From: JACKCP01 sp051744925 | GTDB taxonomy: Bacteria > Desulfobacterota > Desulfobacteria > Desulfobacterales > JACKCP01 | Direction of reading: 5' to 3' | Assembly (NCBI GenBank): GCA_051744925.1 | Contig: JBNJDM010000005.1 | Span: 1 to 43,781, forward strand | DNA: 43,781 bases | Notes under the pieces: model-generated | Told to the model about the DNA's origin: nothing | Seen by the model: only the letters and a program-made list of their open reading frames with translations | Database searches by the model: none | Program-made: the position numbers and the translations under genes | Part shown: positions 7,926 to 16,457 of the stretch, in pieces | How positions within the stretch are numbered: position 1 is the first letter of the stretch | How the letters are laid out: every line of letters begins with the position of its first letter

Positions 7926-9488
7926 ATGATTAGAAATTTTTACCAGAAACTTACTTTTCAACATACTTTAATTACAGTCTTTGTTGTTTTCATAACAGGT
8001 TTGGTTATCAGTCTTTTGCAGATAAGCTACGACCTTTCTCTTAACAAAAAAAAAGTAGCTGAAAACATTGACAGACTTGTTAATATAACGGAAGACTCCG
8101 CAGCGCAGTCGCTATATCATCTGGATAAAGCTCAGGCAGAGAAACTGATAAACGGTTATATCAAATACAGTCCGGTTATAAATGTTTCTATTACAGATAA
8201 TTTTGGAATAAATCTTACAAGCAGAACAGTAAAGCAGAAAAAAAATTCAAATTTGCTTTCTTTCATTTTTTCAGATCAAACAGAAAATTTCAGCTACAAT
8301 CTTAAATACAACCCAAAAGACATGAAGCCGGTTTCTGTTGGGACTCTTGAAGTTCAGGCCGATTATTCAGTTCTTTTCTCAATGTTTTTAAAAAAGGCAA
8401 AAACTACTTTTTTGTTCGATATTTTAATGAGTATAATTATTGCTGCAGTTCTTGCTGTACTTTTTTACAAAACTTTAACAAAACCTCTTGTACAAATTTC
8501 AGATGATATCTCTGAAATAAATCCTTCTTCTCCCGAAGGTCAGAAACTGACTATTCCCAAAAACAATCATTACGATGAAATGGGAAATCTTGTAAGAAGC
8601 ATAAATCTTATTTTAGATGAATATTCTGCACTTAACGCTGATCTTGAAGAAAGGGTAATGAAAAGAACTCAAGAGCTTTACAATACAAACAGAAAGTTAA
8701 AAAAATCATTATTTCAGCTTGAAAAAGCAAAAGACAGGCTTGTCCACTCAGAAAAAATGGCTTCTCTTGGAGGACTTGTAGCAGGAGTATCCCACGAAAT
8801 TAACACCCCTGTAGGTAACAGTGTTACAGCAGCATCATTTTTACAAAACAGGCTTGATGAAATAAGCAAAAAATTCAGACTGGGTAAAATGAATGATAAT
8901 GACATAAGAAACTTTTTATCTGCTGCTGCCGAAGCTTCTGATATAATAGTTAAAAACCTCGAAAGATCAGCAGCTCTTATTGTCAGTTTCAAACAGGTTG
9001 CTGTAGATCAGACATATTCATCAATGCGGATTTTCGGATTAAAAAAACATATTCAGGACACAATTATAAGCCTTAAGCCTAAATTCAAAGGTACAAATAT
9101 AACAATTAACTTAAAATGCAGTGATGATTTATATATTTTTCAGGATCCCGGAGTTTTTTCACAGATAATTACCAATCTTGTTCTTAACTCATTTATCCAT
9201 GGGTTTAAAAAAGATCAGATTAAAATTATTGATATAGATATATTGAAAAGTAGAGGTTTCATAACAATACACTACCGGGATAATGGAAAAGGTGTTGATA
9301 AAGAAGCCGGCAAAAAAATATTTGAACCTTTTTTCACCACAAACAAGTCAGGTGGTGGTTCAGGACTTGGGATGTATATAATTTATAACCTCATCACAAG
9401 TAAGCTTTCCGGTGAAATAAAAATACTTAAGAGACAAAACAGAATAGGCGCATATTTTTATATTAAATTTCCTGTGCCCGAAGATTAA
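7926..9488 (+). CDS. membrane sensor histidine kinase
   Basis: A 520-residue inner-membrane kinase. TM1 is at about 14-34, followed by a periplasmic domain of about 125 residues, TM2 at about 159-181, HAMP at about 182-240, and a coiled coil. The H box is HEINTP with phospho-acceptor His290. The ATPase domain has an N box (NLVLNSFIHGF, about 416), a G1 box (DNGKGV, about 453) and a G2 box (GGGSGLGMY, about 477). All catalytic motifs are intact. No receiver domain is fused and no response regulator gene is adjacent, so it is an orphan kinase here. It is very likely co-transcribed with the upstream solute-binding protein gene. Confidence 0.9.
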   Translation: MIRNFYQKLTFQHTLITVFVVFITGLVISLLQISYDLSLNKKKVAENIDRLVNITEDSAAQSLYHLDKAQAEKLINGYIKYSPVINVSITDNFGINLTSRTVKQKKNSNLLSFIFSDQTENFSYNLKYNPKDMKPVSVGTLEVQADYSVLFSMFLKKAKTTFLFDILMSIIIAAVLAVLFYKTLTKPLVQISDDISEINPSSPEGQKLTIPKNNHYDEMGNLVRSINLILDEYSALNADLEERVMKRTQELYNTNRKLKKSLFQLEKAKDRLVHSEKMASLGGLVAGVSHEINTPVGNSVTAASFLQNRLDEISKKFRLGKMNDNDIRNFLSAAAEASDIIVKNLERSAALIVSFKQVAVDQTYSSMRIFGLKKHIQDTIISLKPKFKGTNITINLKCSDDLYIFQDPGVFSQIITNLVLNSFIHGFKKDQIKIIDIDILKSRGFITIHYRDNGKGVDKEAGKKIFEPFFTTNKSGGGSGLGMYIIYNLITSKLSGEIKILKRQNRIGAYFYIKFPVPED

Positions 9489-9671
9489 TCTAAACCTTAA
9501 TTGCAGTTTCATAGTTTAAAAATTTCTTTTTATTATACCTTGCGTTAACCATATTTTTATAATTTCTCAATAAAAATTCTTTTTTTAAATTTAATTATTA
9601 TTTCAAAATTCATTATATTGATTTAGTCTTAAAATATTTAAAATCCTAAAAACCAAAAGCAGGTTTCAAAT

Positions 9672-10700
9672 ATGAATACATTAAACGGTTTTCATGATAA
9701 ATGCCTGGATATTATAGATAATGGCTACTGCATCGGTTGCGGAGCCTGCATAAACCTCTGCCCGTATAAAGACTTAAGCAAAGGCAAAGCTGTATCTTTG
9801 TTCAGCTGCCCTGAAAATTCCGGAAAGTGTGATATTTTCTGCCCACAAACAAAAACTGATCATGGTTATTTACACAAAAAAATTTTCAATGAAACCAATA
9901 ATAATCCTCCTGGCAAAGTTCTTAATATCTACAAATCCCGCGCCGGAAAAAAATCGGGTGCGGGATCAAACAAGAAAAAAACAGTAACTGCTTTAAATCT
10001 TTTTATAATAGACAGCAAAATAGTTAAAAAAACTCTTTTAACAAAAACTGATAAAGATTTTACTCCTGTTTCCTTTTTTGCAGAAACACAAAACCAGATA
10101 TTAAATTCAGGCAGTACAAATTATTGCTCATCATCTCCGATTGCTGAAGTAAATAAGAAAAAAGAAAAAAATTATGCTTTTACAGGGCTTCCATGTCATA
10201 TAAGAGCACTTGCAAAAATGGAGTGTGCCAAAAAAGAATTTAAACCTGACTATCTTCCTGATTTAAAAATAAGTCTTTTTTGTTCATGGTCACTTGATCC
10301 TGAAAAATACACTGACTACCTTAATAAAAATTTTACTTATTCCGGTTCTTTCAGCACAAAAATCACTTCTGACAATAAGCCTGTAATTATATTCCAAAAT
10401 GATAGTAAGAACATAATTAAAAAAGACCTTGAAGATATAAGACCTTTTATCAGAAAAGGATGTGCTTTATGCACTGATTTAACTGGTGAATATTCTGATA
10501 TTTCAGTGGGAGATTGTGAAAATGACGATAAATACAATATCCTCATTGCAAGAACTCAAAAAGGACTTGAAATAATAAATAATGCTGCAAATTCCGGCTA
10601 CATTGAAATCGAAAACTGCCCTGAAAATGATATAAATCTTCTTGAGAAAGCTTGTTTTAACAAAAAACAAAATTCTAATTTTCCAATATATAAAACATAA
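9672..10700 (+). CDS. FrhB-like 4Fe-4S protein (coenzyme F420 hydrogenase/dehydrogenase beta-subunit family)
   Basis: A 342-residue cytosolic iron-sulfur protein. An N-terminal ferredoxin motif C20-X2-C-X2-C-X3-CP is followed by further cysteines. The FrhB signatures come next: a TALNLFIID segment, TGLPCHIRALAKM, KISLFCSW, and a C-terminal KGCALCTDLTGEYSDISVGD. FrhB-type subunits pass electrons between Fe-S clusters and a flavin or F420. The usual Ser-Gly-Gly stretch near residue 95 is altered to KSGAGSNKKK. The gene lies 22 nt upstream of iorA, suggesting electron transfer with the indolepyruvate oxidoreductase; that link is inference from context. The start is ATG 9672 after GCAGG. Confidence 0.8.
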   Translation: MNTLNGFHDKCLDIIDNGYCIGCGACINLCPYKDLSKGKAVSLFSCPENSGKCDIFCPQTKTDHGYLHKKIFNETNNNPPGKVLNIYKSRAGKKSGAGSNKKKTVTALNLFIIDSKIVKKTLLTKTDKDFTPVSFFAETQNQILNSGSTNYCSSSPIAEVNKKKEKNYAFTGLPCHIRALAKMECAKKEFKPDYLPDLKISLFCSWSLDPEKYTDYLNKNFTYSGSFSTKITSDNKPVIIFQNDSKNIIKKDLEDIRPFIRKGCALCTDLTGEYSDISVGDCENDDKYNILIARTQKGLEIINNAANSGYIEIENCPENDINLLEKACFNKKQNSNFPIYKT

Positions 10701-10722
10701 AAGCTTTGAACCAGGAGCAAAA

Positions 10723-12657
10723 ATGACTCTGATAACAGACATTAAGACTAATGAAAAAAAACTGATGATGGGAAACCAGGCCTTTGCAAGGGGTATTATT
10801 GAATCAGGGGCTTCGTTTGCATCCGGTTATCCCGGCACCCCATCAAGTGAAATTATCGAAAACCTCGCAGCTTCTGCTTCGAAGTCAGATATGTATGTTG
10901 AATGGTCAATAAATGAAAAAACAGCTCTTGAAACAGCTGCAGCCGCTTCTTTTGCAAATCAGAGAGCTGTCTGCATAATGAAACAGAACGGGGTTAACTC
11001 AGCTTCTGACTTTCTTCTCCATCTTTCGTATTCAGGAACAAGGGGCGGGCTTGTTCTTATTGTATGCGATGATCCAGGAGCTCTTTCAAGTGTTAATGAA
11101 GGCGAATCAAGACATTTTGCCAAAATGCTTGAAATTCCCCTGCTTGAGCCTTCAGATTTTCAGGAGGCAAAAGACCTTGTAAAATATGGTTTCAACTTAT
11201 CAGAAAGGCTAAAAACACTTGTTATGATAAGAAGTGTTACAAGGCTTTCACATGCCAGCGGTATTGTGGAAGCCGGGGCTATTGAACAGATAAAAACAAA
11301 ACCTTTTTTTCACAATACAGGCTTTATTCTTGATCCGGAAAAAGGACCTGTAATGAGTACCCCTGTAACGTACAGACATAATATTATGCAGGAAAAACTT
11401 AAAAAAGCTGAAGCTGATTTTGAAGAAAACAAGCTCTGTACTTATTACGGAAATGAAAATCCTGAACTTGTAATTATTACCAGTTCTGTAGATTTCCTTT
11501 ATTCAATGGAAGCTGTAGAAGAGCTTGATCTTAAAGATAAAACAGGTGTTTTAAAGCTTAAAGCAACCAACCCGCTGCCTGAGAACTCAATAAAAAAGAT
11601 TTTTACTAAAACTTCTTCAATACTTTTTGCAGAACAGGTAATTCCTTTTATAGAAGAGGGAGTTAAAAATATTTATGCTGACAATACTGGTCTTAATAAC
11701 AAATTAAAATTTTACGGTAAAAAATCGGGACATATACCAAAATCAGGTGAAACAGATACAAATATAATAATAAATGCTTTATGCAAAATCTTTAATATTA
11801 AATATTCAAGCACAGATGAAAAATACATTGAAAAAGCTTTTAATGCAGCTATGTCGCAAATTCCCGGAAGAGAAATGACTTTTTGCCCGGGATGTCCGCA
11901 CAGAGCATCTTTTTTTCATTTAAACAAAGCACTTAAACTTGATGACAACAACGGATTCATATGCGGTGACATAGGCTGCTATACACTTGGAATGCTTCCG
12001 GCAGGATTTTCAACTCTTAAAACAATACACAGCATGGGTTCAGGCGCAGGACTTGCTTCAGGATTTGGCAAACTTAAACAACGGGGAATGAATCAAACTG
12101 TTTTAAGCGTATGCGGAGATTCAACATTTTTTCATTCAGGAATTCCTCCGCTTATTAATGCTATACACAATAAAAGCGACACAACACTTATAGTTCTTGA
12201 TAATTCAGGAACTGCCATGACAGGATTCCAGCCCCATCCCGGAGAAACTGAAACAGCATGCAAAGAAGAAGGTATTTCAGTTCAAATTGAAGAAATATGC
12301 AAAGCTGCACAAGCAAATACATATGTTCTTGATCCATTTGATTTTGATAAATGCAGCAAAAAAATACCTGAAATAATAGCTGATCCCGGAGTAAATGTAA
12401 TAATTTTAAAACATCCATGCGCTTTAAGCCCCAAAAGAAAAAACAAAAAATATTTTGATATTGAAATAGATTATGAAAAATGCCTTGGAGATAACTGCGG
12501 GTGCTATAATTTCTGTACAAAAATATTCAGATGCCCTGCTTTATTTTTAAACAAAAACACAAAAAAACCTGAAATTGACTCTACTTTATGCGCAGGATGC
12601 GGAGTATGTGCTGATATATGCATACACAATGCAATAATAAAAAAGGAAACAGCCTGA
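10723..12657 (+). CDS. iorA: indolepyruvate ferredoxin oxidoreductase, alpha subunit IorA
   Basis: This large subunit oxidatively decarboxylates aryl pyruvates to aryl-acetyl-CoA and reduces ferredoxin, in aromatic amino-acid metabolism. Recognisable parts are the N-terminal pyrimidine-binding domain (GYPGTPSSE, about 36-44), CPGCPHRASF (about 388), GDIGCYTLGMLP, and the TPP/Mg motif GDSTFFHSG followed by LDNSGTAMTG. The C-terminal two-cluster ferredoxin domain starts near 587 and includes CAGCGVCADIC at about 623. I place the start at ATG 10723, preceded by AGGAG at good spacing, rather than at an in-frame ATG at 10642 that lies inside the upstream gene. This gives 644 residues, normal for IorA. 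iorB follows after 1 nt. Confidence 0.95.
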   Translation: MTLITDIKTNEKKLMMGNQAFARGIIESGASFASGYPGTPSSEIIENLAASASKSDMYVEWSINEKTALETAAAASFANQRAVCIMKQNGVNSASDFLLHLSYSGTRGGLVLIVCDDPGALSSVNEGESRHFAKMLEIPLLEPSDFQEAKDLVKYGFNLSERLKTLVMIRSVTRLSHASGIVEAGAIEQIKTKPFFHNTGFILDPEKGPVMSTPVTYRHNIMQEKLKKAEADFEENKLCTYYGNENPELVIITSSVDFLYSMEAVEELDLKDKTGVLKLKATNPLPENSIKKIFTKTSSILFAEQVIPFIEEGVKNIYADNTGLNNKLKFYGKKSGHIPKSGETDTNIIINALCKIFNIKYSSTDEKYIEKAFNAAMSQIPGREMTFCPGCPHRASFFHLNKALKLDDNNGFICGDIGCYTLGMLPAGFSTLKTIHSMGSGAGLASGFGKLKQRGMNQTVLSVCGDSTFFHSGIPPLINAIHNKSDTTLIVLDNSGTAMTGFQPHPGETETACKEEGISVQIEEICKAAQANTYVLDPFDFDKCSKKIPEIIADPGVNVIILKHPCALSPKRKNKKYFDIEIDYEKCLGDNCGCYNFCTKIFRCPALFLNKNTKKPEIDSTLCAGCGVCADICIHNAIIKKETA

Positions 12658-12658
12658 A

Positions 12659-13270
12659 ATGGAACAAAAAAAAGATGATTTTGTAAATATTCTTGTTACA
12701 GGAGTGGGCGGACAGGGAAATGTTACTTTTTCCCGCATGATAGGTGAAACAGTTATAAATGAATATAATTATATAACAATAGGTGAAACTTTCGGAGCTT
12801 CACAAAGAGGCGGCTCAGTAATAAGTCACTTAAGGCTTGGTATGAAAAGGATTTATTCTCCTGTTATTCCACTTAACAAGGCAGATATTGTAATAGGTCT
12901 TGAGCCTCTTGAAACAATAAGGGTTTTAACTCAGTACGGAAACAATGATGTTATTTCTGTATCAAATCTTTGGCCTCTTATGCCTTCAGGGGTGCTTGCA
13001 GGTGAAGCAGATTATCCGGAAAATACGCATATCCGGGAAACAATAAAATCTCTTTCCAAAAAATCGTTTGTACACAATTTTACAAAATCAGCTCTTGAAA
13101 CAGGGCATTTTCTTCTGGCTAACTCAATGATTGCAGGGCTTGTTTCTGGACTCGGCCTTATAAAAGGTCTTAGTAAAGCAAACTATTACGCGGTTTTAAA
13201 AAATAATTATTCAAAAGATGTTGCAAAAAAAAATATTGAAGCTTTTTCAAAAGGTGCGATACTGTGTTGA
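12659..13270 (+). CDS. iorB: indolepyruvate ferredoxin oxidoreductase, beta subunit IorB
   Basis: This 203-residue gamma-type subunit of the 2-oxoacid:ferredoxin oxidoreductase superfamily forms the active enzyme with IorA. The N-terminal GVGGQGNVTFSRMIGE motif and GETFGASQRGGSVISHLRLG are characteristic. The ADIVIGLEPLETIR segment is the usual following strand and helix. The start codon is 1 nt past the iorA stop, implying coupled translation. The frequent partner gene for phenylacetate-CoA ligase (PaaK-type) is not found next to it. Confidence 0.94.
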   Translation: MEQKKDDFVNILVTGVGGQGNVTFSRMIGETVINEYNYITIGETFGASQRGGSVISHLRLGMKRIYSPVIPLNKADIVIGLEPLETIRVLTQYGNNDVISVSNLWPLMPSGVLAGEADYPENTHIRETIKSLSKKSFVHNFTKSALETGHFLLANSMIAGLVSGLGLIKGLSKANYYAVLKNNYSKDVAKKNIEAFSKGAILC

Positions 13271-13310
13271 TTTTAAATATTGCAAAACAAGTTTAAAGGA
13301 ATTTATATTA

Positions 13311-13658
13311 ATGACAAAGTCGGAACTTTCAGAACTTAAAGCCCTTCTTGAAAAAGAACTTGAACAAATTAAAAAAGACGTTGAATCTCTTGGCGAAGTT
13401 TCAAAACCGGTTGAACCTGATGTTTCTCTTGGAAGACTAACAAGAATGGAAGCTATTCAGAGTAAAAGTATTAACGAGTCATCTCTTAAAAAAGCTGTAG
13501 CAAGACAAAAAAACATTGAGTCTGCATTGAGACGAATTAACAAAGACCCTGACTTTGGAATTTGTGATGAATGTGATGAAAAAATCCCGTTTAAAAGAAT
13601 GCTTATTATGCCAGAAACAAGATTATGTGTTAAATGTATGACTAATATCTGCGGGTAA
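13311..13658 (+). CDS. DksA/TraR-family C4 zinc-finger protein
   Basis: A 115-residue member of the DksA/TraR family. The N-terminal half is a coiled-coil-forming helical pair rich in Lys and Glu. The C-terminal zinc finger has Cys85-X2-Cys88 and Cys106-X2-Cys109. Such proteins bind RNA polymerase in the secondary channel and modulate transcription, often with ppGpp. The frame is open further upstream (to 13218), but the ATG at 13311 with AAAGGA upstream is the natural start and avoids overlapping iorB. The gap to iorB is 40 nt, so it may be the last gene of that operon. Whether it is DksA itself or a smaller paralog cannot be decided here. Confidence 0.85.
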   Translation: MTKSELSELKALLEKELEQIKKDVESLGEVSKPVEPDVSLGRLTRMEAIQSKSINESSLKKAVARQKNIESALRRINKDPDFGICDECDEKIPFKRMLIMPETRLCVKCMTNICG

Positions 13659-13713
13659 AAAATTTAAGATAATTTCAATTTTCACTATTAAAATTTAGGG
13701 TTCTCATAATTAA

Positions 13714-13742
13714 TTGACAAAAATATTTAATATCAGTATTGT
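13714..13742 (+). promoter_or_regulatory. sigma-70-type promoter of the T6SS operon
   Basis: A perfect -35 box TTGACA (13714-13719) and TATTGT (13737-13742, 4/6 match to the -10 box) are spaced by exactly 17 nt. The predicted start near 13749 gives a leader of about 32-47 nt before tssJ. No sigma-54 -24/-12 pair is visible in the same gap. Confidence 0.6.
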
Positions 13743-13795
13743 GTAAAAACATTTTTTTTAAATTTTAACAAAGTTTAGTCATGATAATATTTTTT

Positions 13796-14353
13796 ATGAG
13801 AAATAAATTTTTGTTTTTATTTTTATTTGCTTTATTTTTTAGTTCATGTTCTCAAAAAACCCCTGTATACCCTGATCCTGATTATTCTTATCAGAAAAAC
13901 GGGATCAAAATACGATACACATCTTCAGAAAAACTCAACTTTTTCAACAGCAAACCGCATACACTTATCCTTGCAGTTTATCAACTCAGTAACAAATCAG
14001 TTTTTAAAGAAATCACAAAAACAAATCATGGAATTCAAAAAATTCTTAACATTGAAAACTTTTCAGAAAGTAATTCTTTAAAAATAGAAGGTGCTGAAAA
14101 ATTTGATTATTTTGTAATTTCTCCTGGTGAAGAAAAAATTATAAGCATGGACAGATCCAAAAACACTAAATGGGTTGCTGTAGCAGCTGGATTTTACAAT
14201 CTGGATCCTGATAAGGTTCTGAAAATATATGAAATACCTGTATCACAAAACGAGCATGGCTTTTTTTTCAAAAAATTCAGTTCAAAGGCAGAAAACCTTT
14301 TTATAAATATTAATCTCAGCAAATTCAGAATAACTAAACTGGAGACAATGTAA
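13796..14353 (+). CDS. tssJ: T6SS outer-membrane lipoprotein TssJ
   Basis: The product anchors the T6SS envelope complex to the outer membrane and contacts the periplasmic end of TssM. It has a lipoprotein signal with lipobox FSSC (Cys18 from ATG 13796). A beta-rich domain typical of TssJ/VasD follows, with LILAVYQLSN, FDYFVISPGEEKII and KWVAVAAGFYNL as recognisable segments. An ATG five codons earlier (13781) is equally possible, and neither has a strong ribosome site. It is the first gene after the operon promoter and directly precedes tssK, the usual tssJKLM order. Confidence 0.88.
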   Translation: MRNKFLFLFLFALFFSSCSQKTPVYPDPDYSYQKNGIKIRYTSSEKLNFFNSKPHTLILAVYQLSNKSVFKEITKTNHGIQKILNIENFSESNSLKIEGAEKFDYFVISPGEEKIISMDRSKNTKWVAVAAGFYNLDPDKVLKIYEIPVSQNEHGFFFKKFSSKAENLFININLSKFRITKLETM

Positions 14354-15745
14354 TTGAACTCAAGTAAACCTATTTACTGGCATCAGGGGCTATTTCTCCA
14401 GCCTCAGCATTTTCAGCAGCAGGAACTTTTTTTAAAATCTGATTTTAATTTCATAAATCGCAGAATGACTCCTTTTTACTGGGGGACATTTAATCTGGAG
14501 CTAAATCATGAATCCCTTAAAAATAATATTATTGAAATAACCAAAGGAAAATTTATTTTTCAGGACGATACAATAGCTGAATTTCCGGAAAACTCAGTTG
14601 TTCCTCCAAGAGCTTTTGACCCTATGGAAATTGAACAGGACAGGCAATACAAAATATTCATCGGCCTTAAAAAAATTTCTAATTCAGAAAAAAACACTTT
14701 AAAAACTGAAAGTACTGACGGTCTTAATGAAAAGTCACTTAGGTATATTACAGGTTTTAAATCGGATGAAACACCGGATCTTTATTCAGATGGACCTGAA
14801 GCTGAAACAGAAAAAATGTCATATCTTTTAAAGATTTTTTTTGAAGATGAGCTCGAAAGTCTGCATAATTATTCATATTTTCCTGTAGCTGTAATTGAAA
14901 AAGACGGAGACAGCATTCGCTATGCAGACAATTATGAGCCGCCGTATATTAACATTTCAGGCCCCAAAAAAATTTATACTCAGATTCTTAATCTCAAAGA
15001 AAATATTATTTCAAGATGCAGGCAGCTTGAAGAATACAAAAACACAGGAGGCTCAGGCAAAGTTGCTGTTAAAACAGAATATTTAAGCTATATCCTTGCC
15101 CTGCGCACTTTAAACCGTTATTTACCTTTGCTTGATTCATATTTAAAATTTAAAAATCTTCACCCGTGGAGCATGTATTTGCTGCTTACCCAGATTGCGG
15201 GAGAACTTTCAACTTTTTCATCAAGAATCAATTCCCTTGGAGAAACCAAAAGCGGGGTCAGCCTGATTCCGCAGTATAATCACGAAAACATAGCCTATTG
15301 CTTTACTCAAATAATAAAACTTAATCAGGAGCTTCTTGACGAAATAATTATAGGTCCCGAGCACATTATTTTTCTTGAAAAAAATGATGCAATGTTTGAA
15401 GGAGAAATTCCGGCAGAAGCTTTTGACAGAAGAAATTCGTTTTATCTTGCAGTTAAGACTGCAGAAAACGAATCTGATCTTTTAAATGAAATCACAGAAA
15501 TATCAAAACTTGCATCAAAAAACAGAATCAATACTCTTATTGAAAGATCGCTTCCAGGAGCAAAATTATCAACAGAAGAAATCCTTCCTCCAGGACTGCC
15601 TAAAAAAAGTGACTGTTTTTATTTCAGAATCAATACATCAGATAGTATTTTTGAAAATATTAAAAAAGAAAAAAGTATTGTTTTTTATTACGAAGGTGCG
15701 CCTGAGGATGCTGTCTGTGAAATCATAGTTGTAAGAAACGGATAA
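14354..15745 (+). CDS. tssK: T6SS baseplate component TssK
   Basis: This 463-residue cytoplasmic baseplate protein links the wedge (TssEFG) to the membrane complex. The N-terminus has the family signature IYWHQGLFLQPQHFQQQE, and the middle part (YILALRTLNRYLPLLDSYL, HPWSMYLLLTQIAGELS) matches the helical domain. Length is normal. The start is TTG 14354, immediately after the tssJ stop, with GGAG 9 nt upstream. Confidence 0.95.
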   Translation: MNSSKPIYWHQGLFLQPQHFQQQELFLKSDFNFINRRMTPFYWGTFNLELNHESLKNNIIEITKGKFIFQDDTIAEFPENSVVPPRAFDPMEIEQDRQYKIFIGLKKISNSEKNTLKTESTDGLNEKSLRYITGFKSDETPDLYSDGPEAETEKMSYLLKIFFEDELESLHNYSYFPVAVIEKDGDSIRYADNYEPPYINISGPKKIYTQILNLKENIISRCRQLEEYKNTGGSGKVAVKTEYLSYILALRTLNRYLPLLDSYLKFKNLHPWSMYLLLTQIAGELSTFSSRINSLGETKSGVSLIPQYNHENIAYCFTQIIKLNQELLDEIIIGPEHIIFLEKNDAMFEGEIPAEAFDRRNSFYLAVKTAENESDLLNEITEISKLASKNRINTLIERSLPGAKLSTEEILPPGLPKKSDCFYFRINTSDSIFENIKKEKSIVFYYEGAPEDAVCEIIVVRNG

Positions 15746-15751
15746 TTCATA

Positions 15752-16444
15752 ATGAATGATACTCAAATAGAAAAAAATGAAACTCGTCTTATAGATTCAT
15801 TTACTGAAATTTTAACCTATGCTGCATATTTCAAAGAGACAGCAGTCAGTGAAAATCCTGATTTTGAAACAGTTAAGAATGATATTGATGAACTTTTCAA
15901 AAGATCTGAAAAAATCGCAAAAAATTCTCAAATTAAAAATATTGAGTGGAAAAAAGGATGCTTTCCAGTATGCGCCCTTGTTGACGAGATTATACTTTGT
16001 TCTGACTGGAGTGAAAAAAACAACTGGAGAAAAAACCAGCTTCAGCTCAGGTATTTTAAAACCACCAGAGCAGGCGATTTGTTTTTTGATAAATTAAATA
16101 AAGCCGAATCAAAACAGCTGAGAGAAGTATTTACATACTGCCTGGCCATGGGGTTCAAGGGGAAATATTTTTCTGAGGATGACTTCATGACTCTTTCAGA
16201 AATTAAAACTGAAAATATATTAAAATATTTTTCTGAGGATGCTTATATGAACCTTCCTGAAGTATTATTTCCTGAAGCTTACAATGAAAATATTGATAAT
16301 AAAAAAAAAAGAGGCAAGGTATCATCCTTTTTATTTATTTTTATATTTATTCTTCTGCCTCCTGCATGCACTGCGGGTATATACTTTTTCTACAATGAGA
16401 AACTGAATGCAATTTTTAATAATTTAAAATTCTTATGGGAATAA
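15752..16444 (+). CDS. tssL: T6SS membrane-complex protein TssL (DotU family)
   Basis: This 230-residue inner-membrane protein has a cytoplasmic DotU domain and one C-terminal TM helix (about 190-212). It works with TssM and TssJ. Family features are the ALVDEIIL motif and AMGFKGKYF. There is no C-terminal OmpA-like peptidoglycan-binding domain. A 20-residue step repeat is present: GKYFSEDDFMTLSEI and LKYFSEDAYMNLPEV are encoded by two copies sharing a 19-nt identical block exactly 60 nt apart. The gene lies 6 nt after tssK. Confidence 0.92.
   Translation: MNDTQIEKNETRLIDSFTEILTYAAYFKETAVSENPDFETVKNDIDELFKRSEKIAKNSQIKNIEWKKGCFPVCALVDEIILCSDWSEKNNWRKNQLQLRYFKTTRAGDLFFDKLNKAESKQLREVFTYCLAMGFKGKYFSEDDFMTLSEIKTENILKYFSEDAYMNLPEVLFPEAYNENIDNKKKRGKVSSFLFIFIFILLPPACTAGIYFFYNEKLNAIFNNLKFLWE
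16163..16241 (+). repeat. short direct repeat inside tssL
   Basis: AAATATTTTTCTGAGGATG occurs at 16163-16181 and again at 16223-16241. The 60-nt offset keeps the frame, so the protein carries two KYFSED segments 20 residues apart. The flanking codons have diverged, which fits an older in-frame duplication. Confidence 0.85.
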
Positions 16445-16457
16445 GGCTTCATTAATA

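Noticed and set aside
10642..10722. Extended N-terminus for IorA from ATG 10642
   Set aside because: It overlaps the FrhB-like gene, lacks a ribosome site, and adds 27 residues not found in IorA; ATG 10723 has AGGAG and gives the expected length.
13659..13795. Search for a sigma-54 promoter in front of the T6SS operon
   Set aside because: No GG-N10-GC pair with flanking consensus was seen; a sigma-70-type promoter fits much better.
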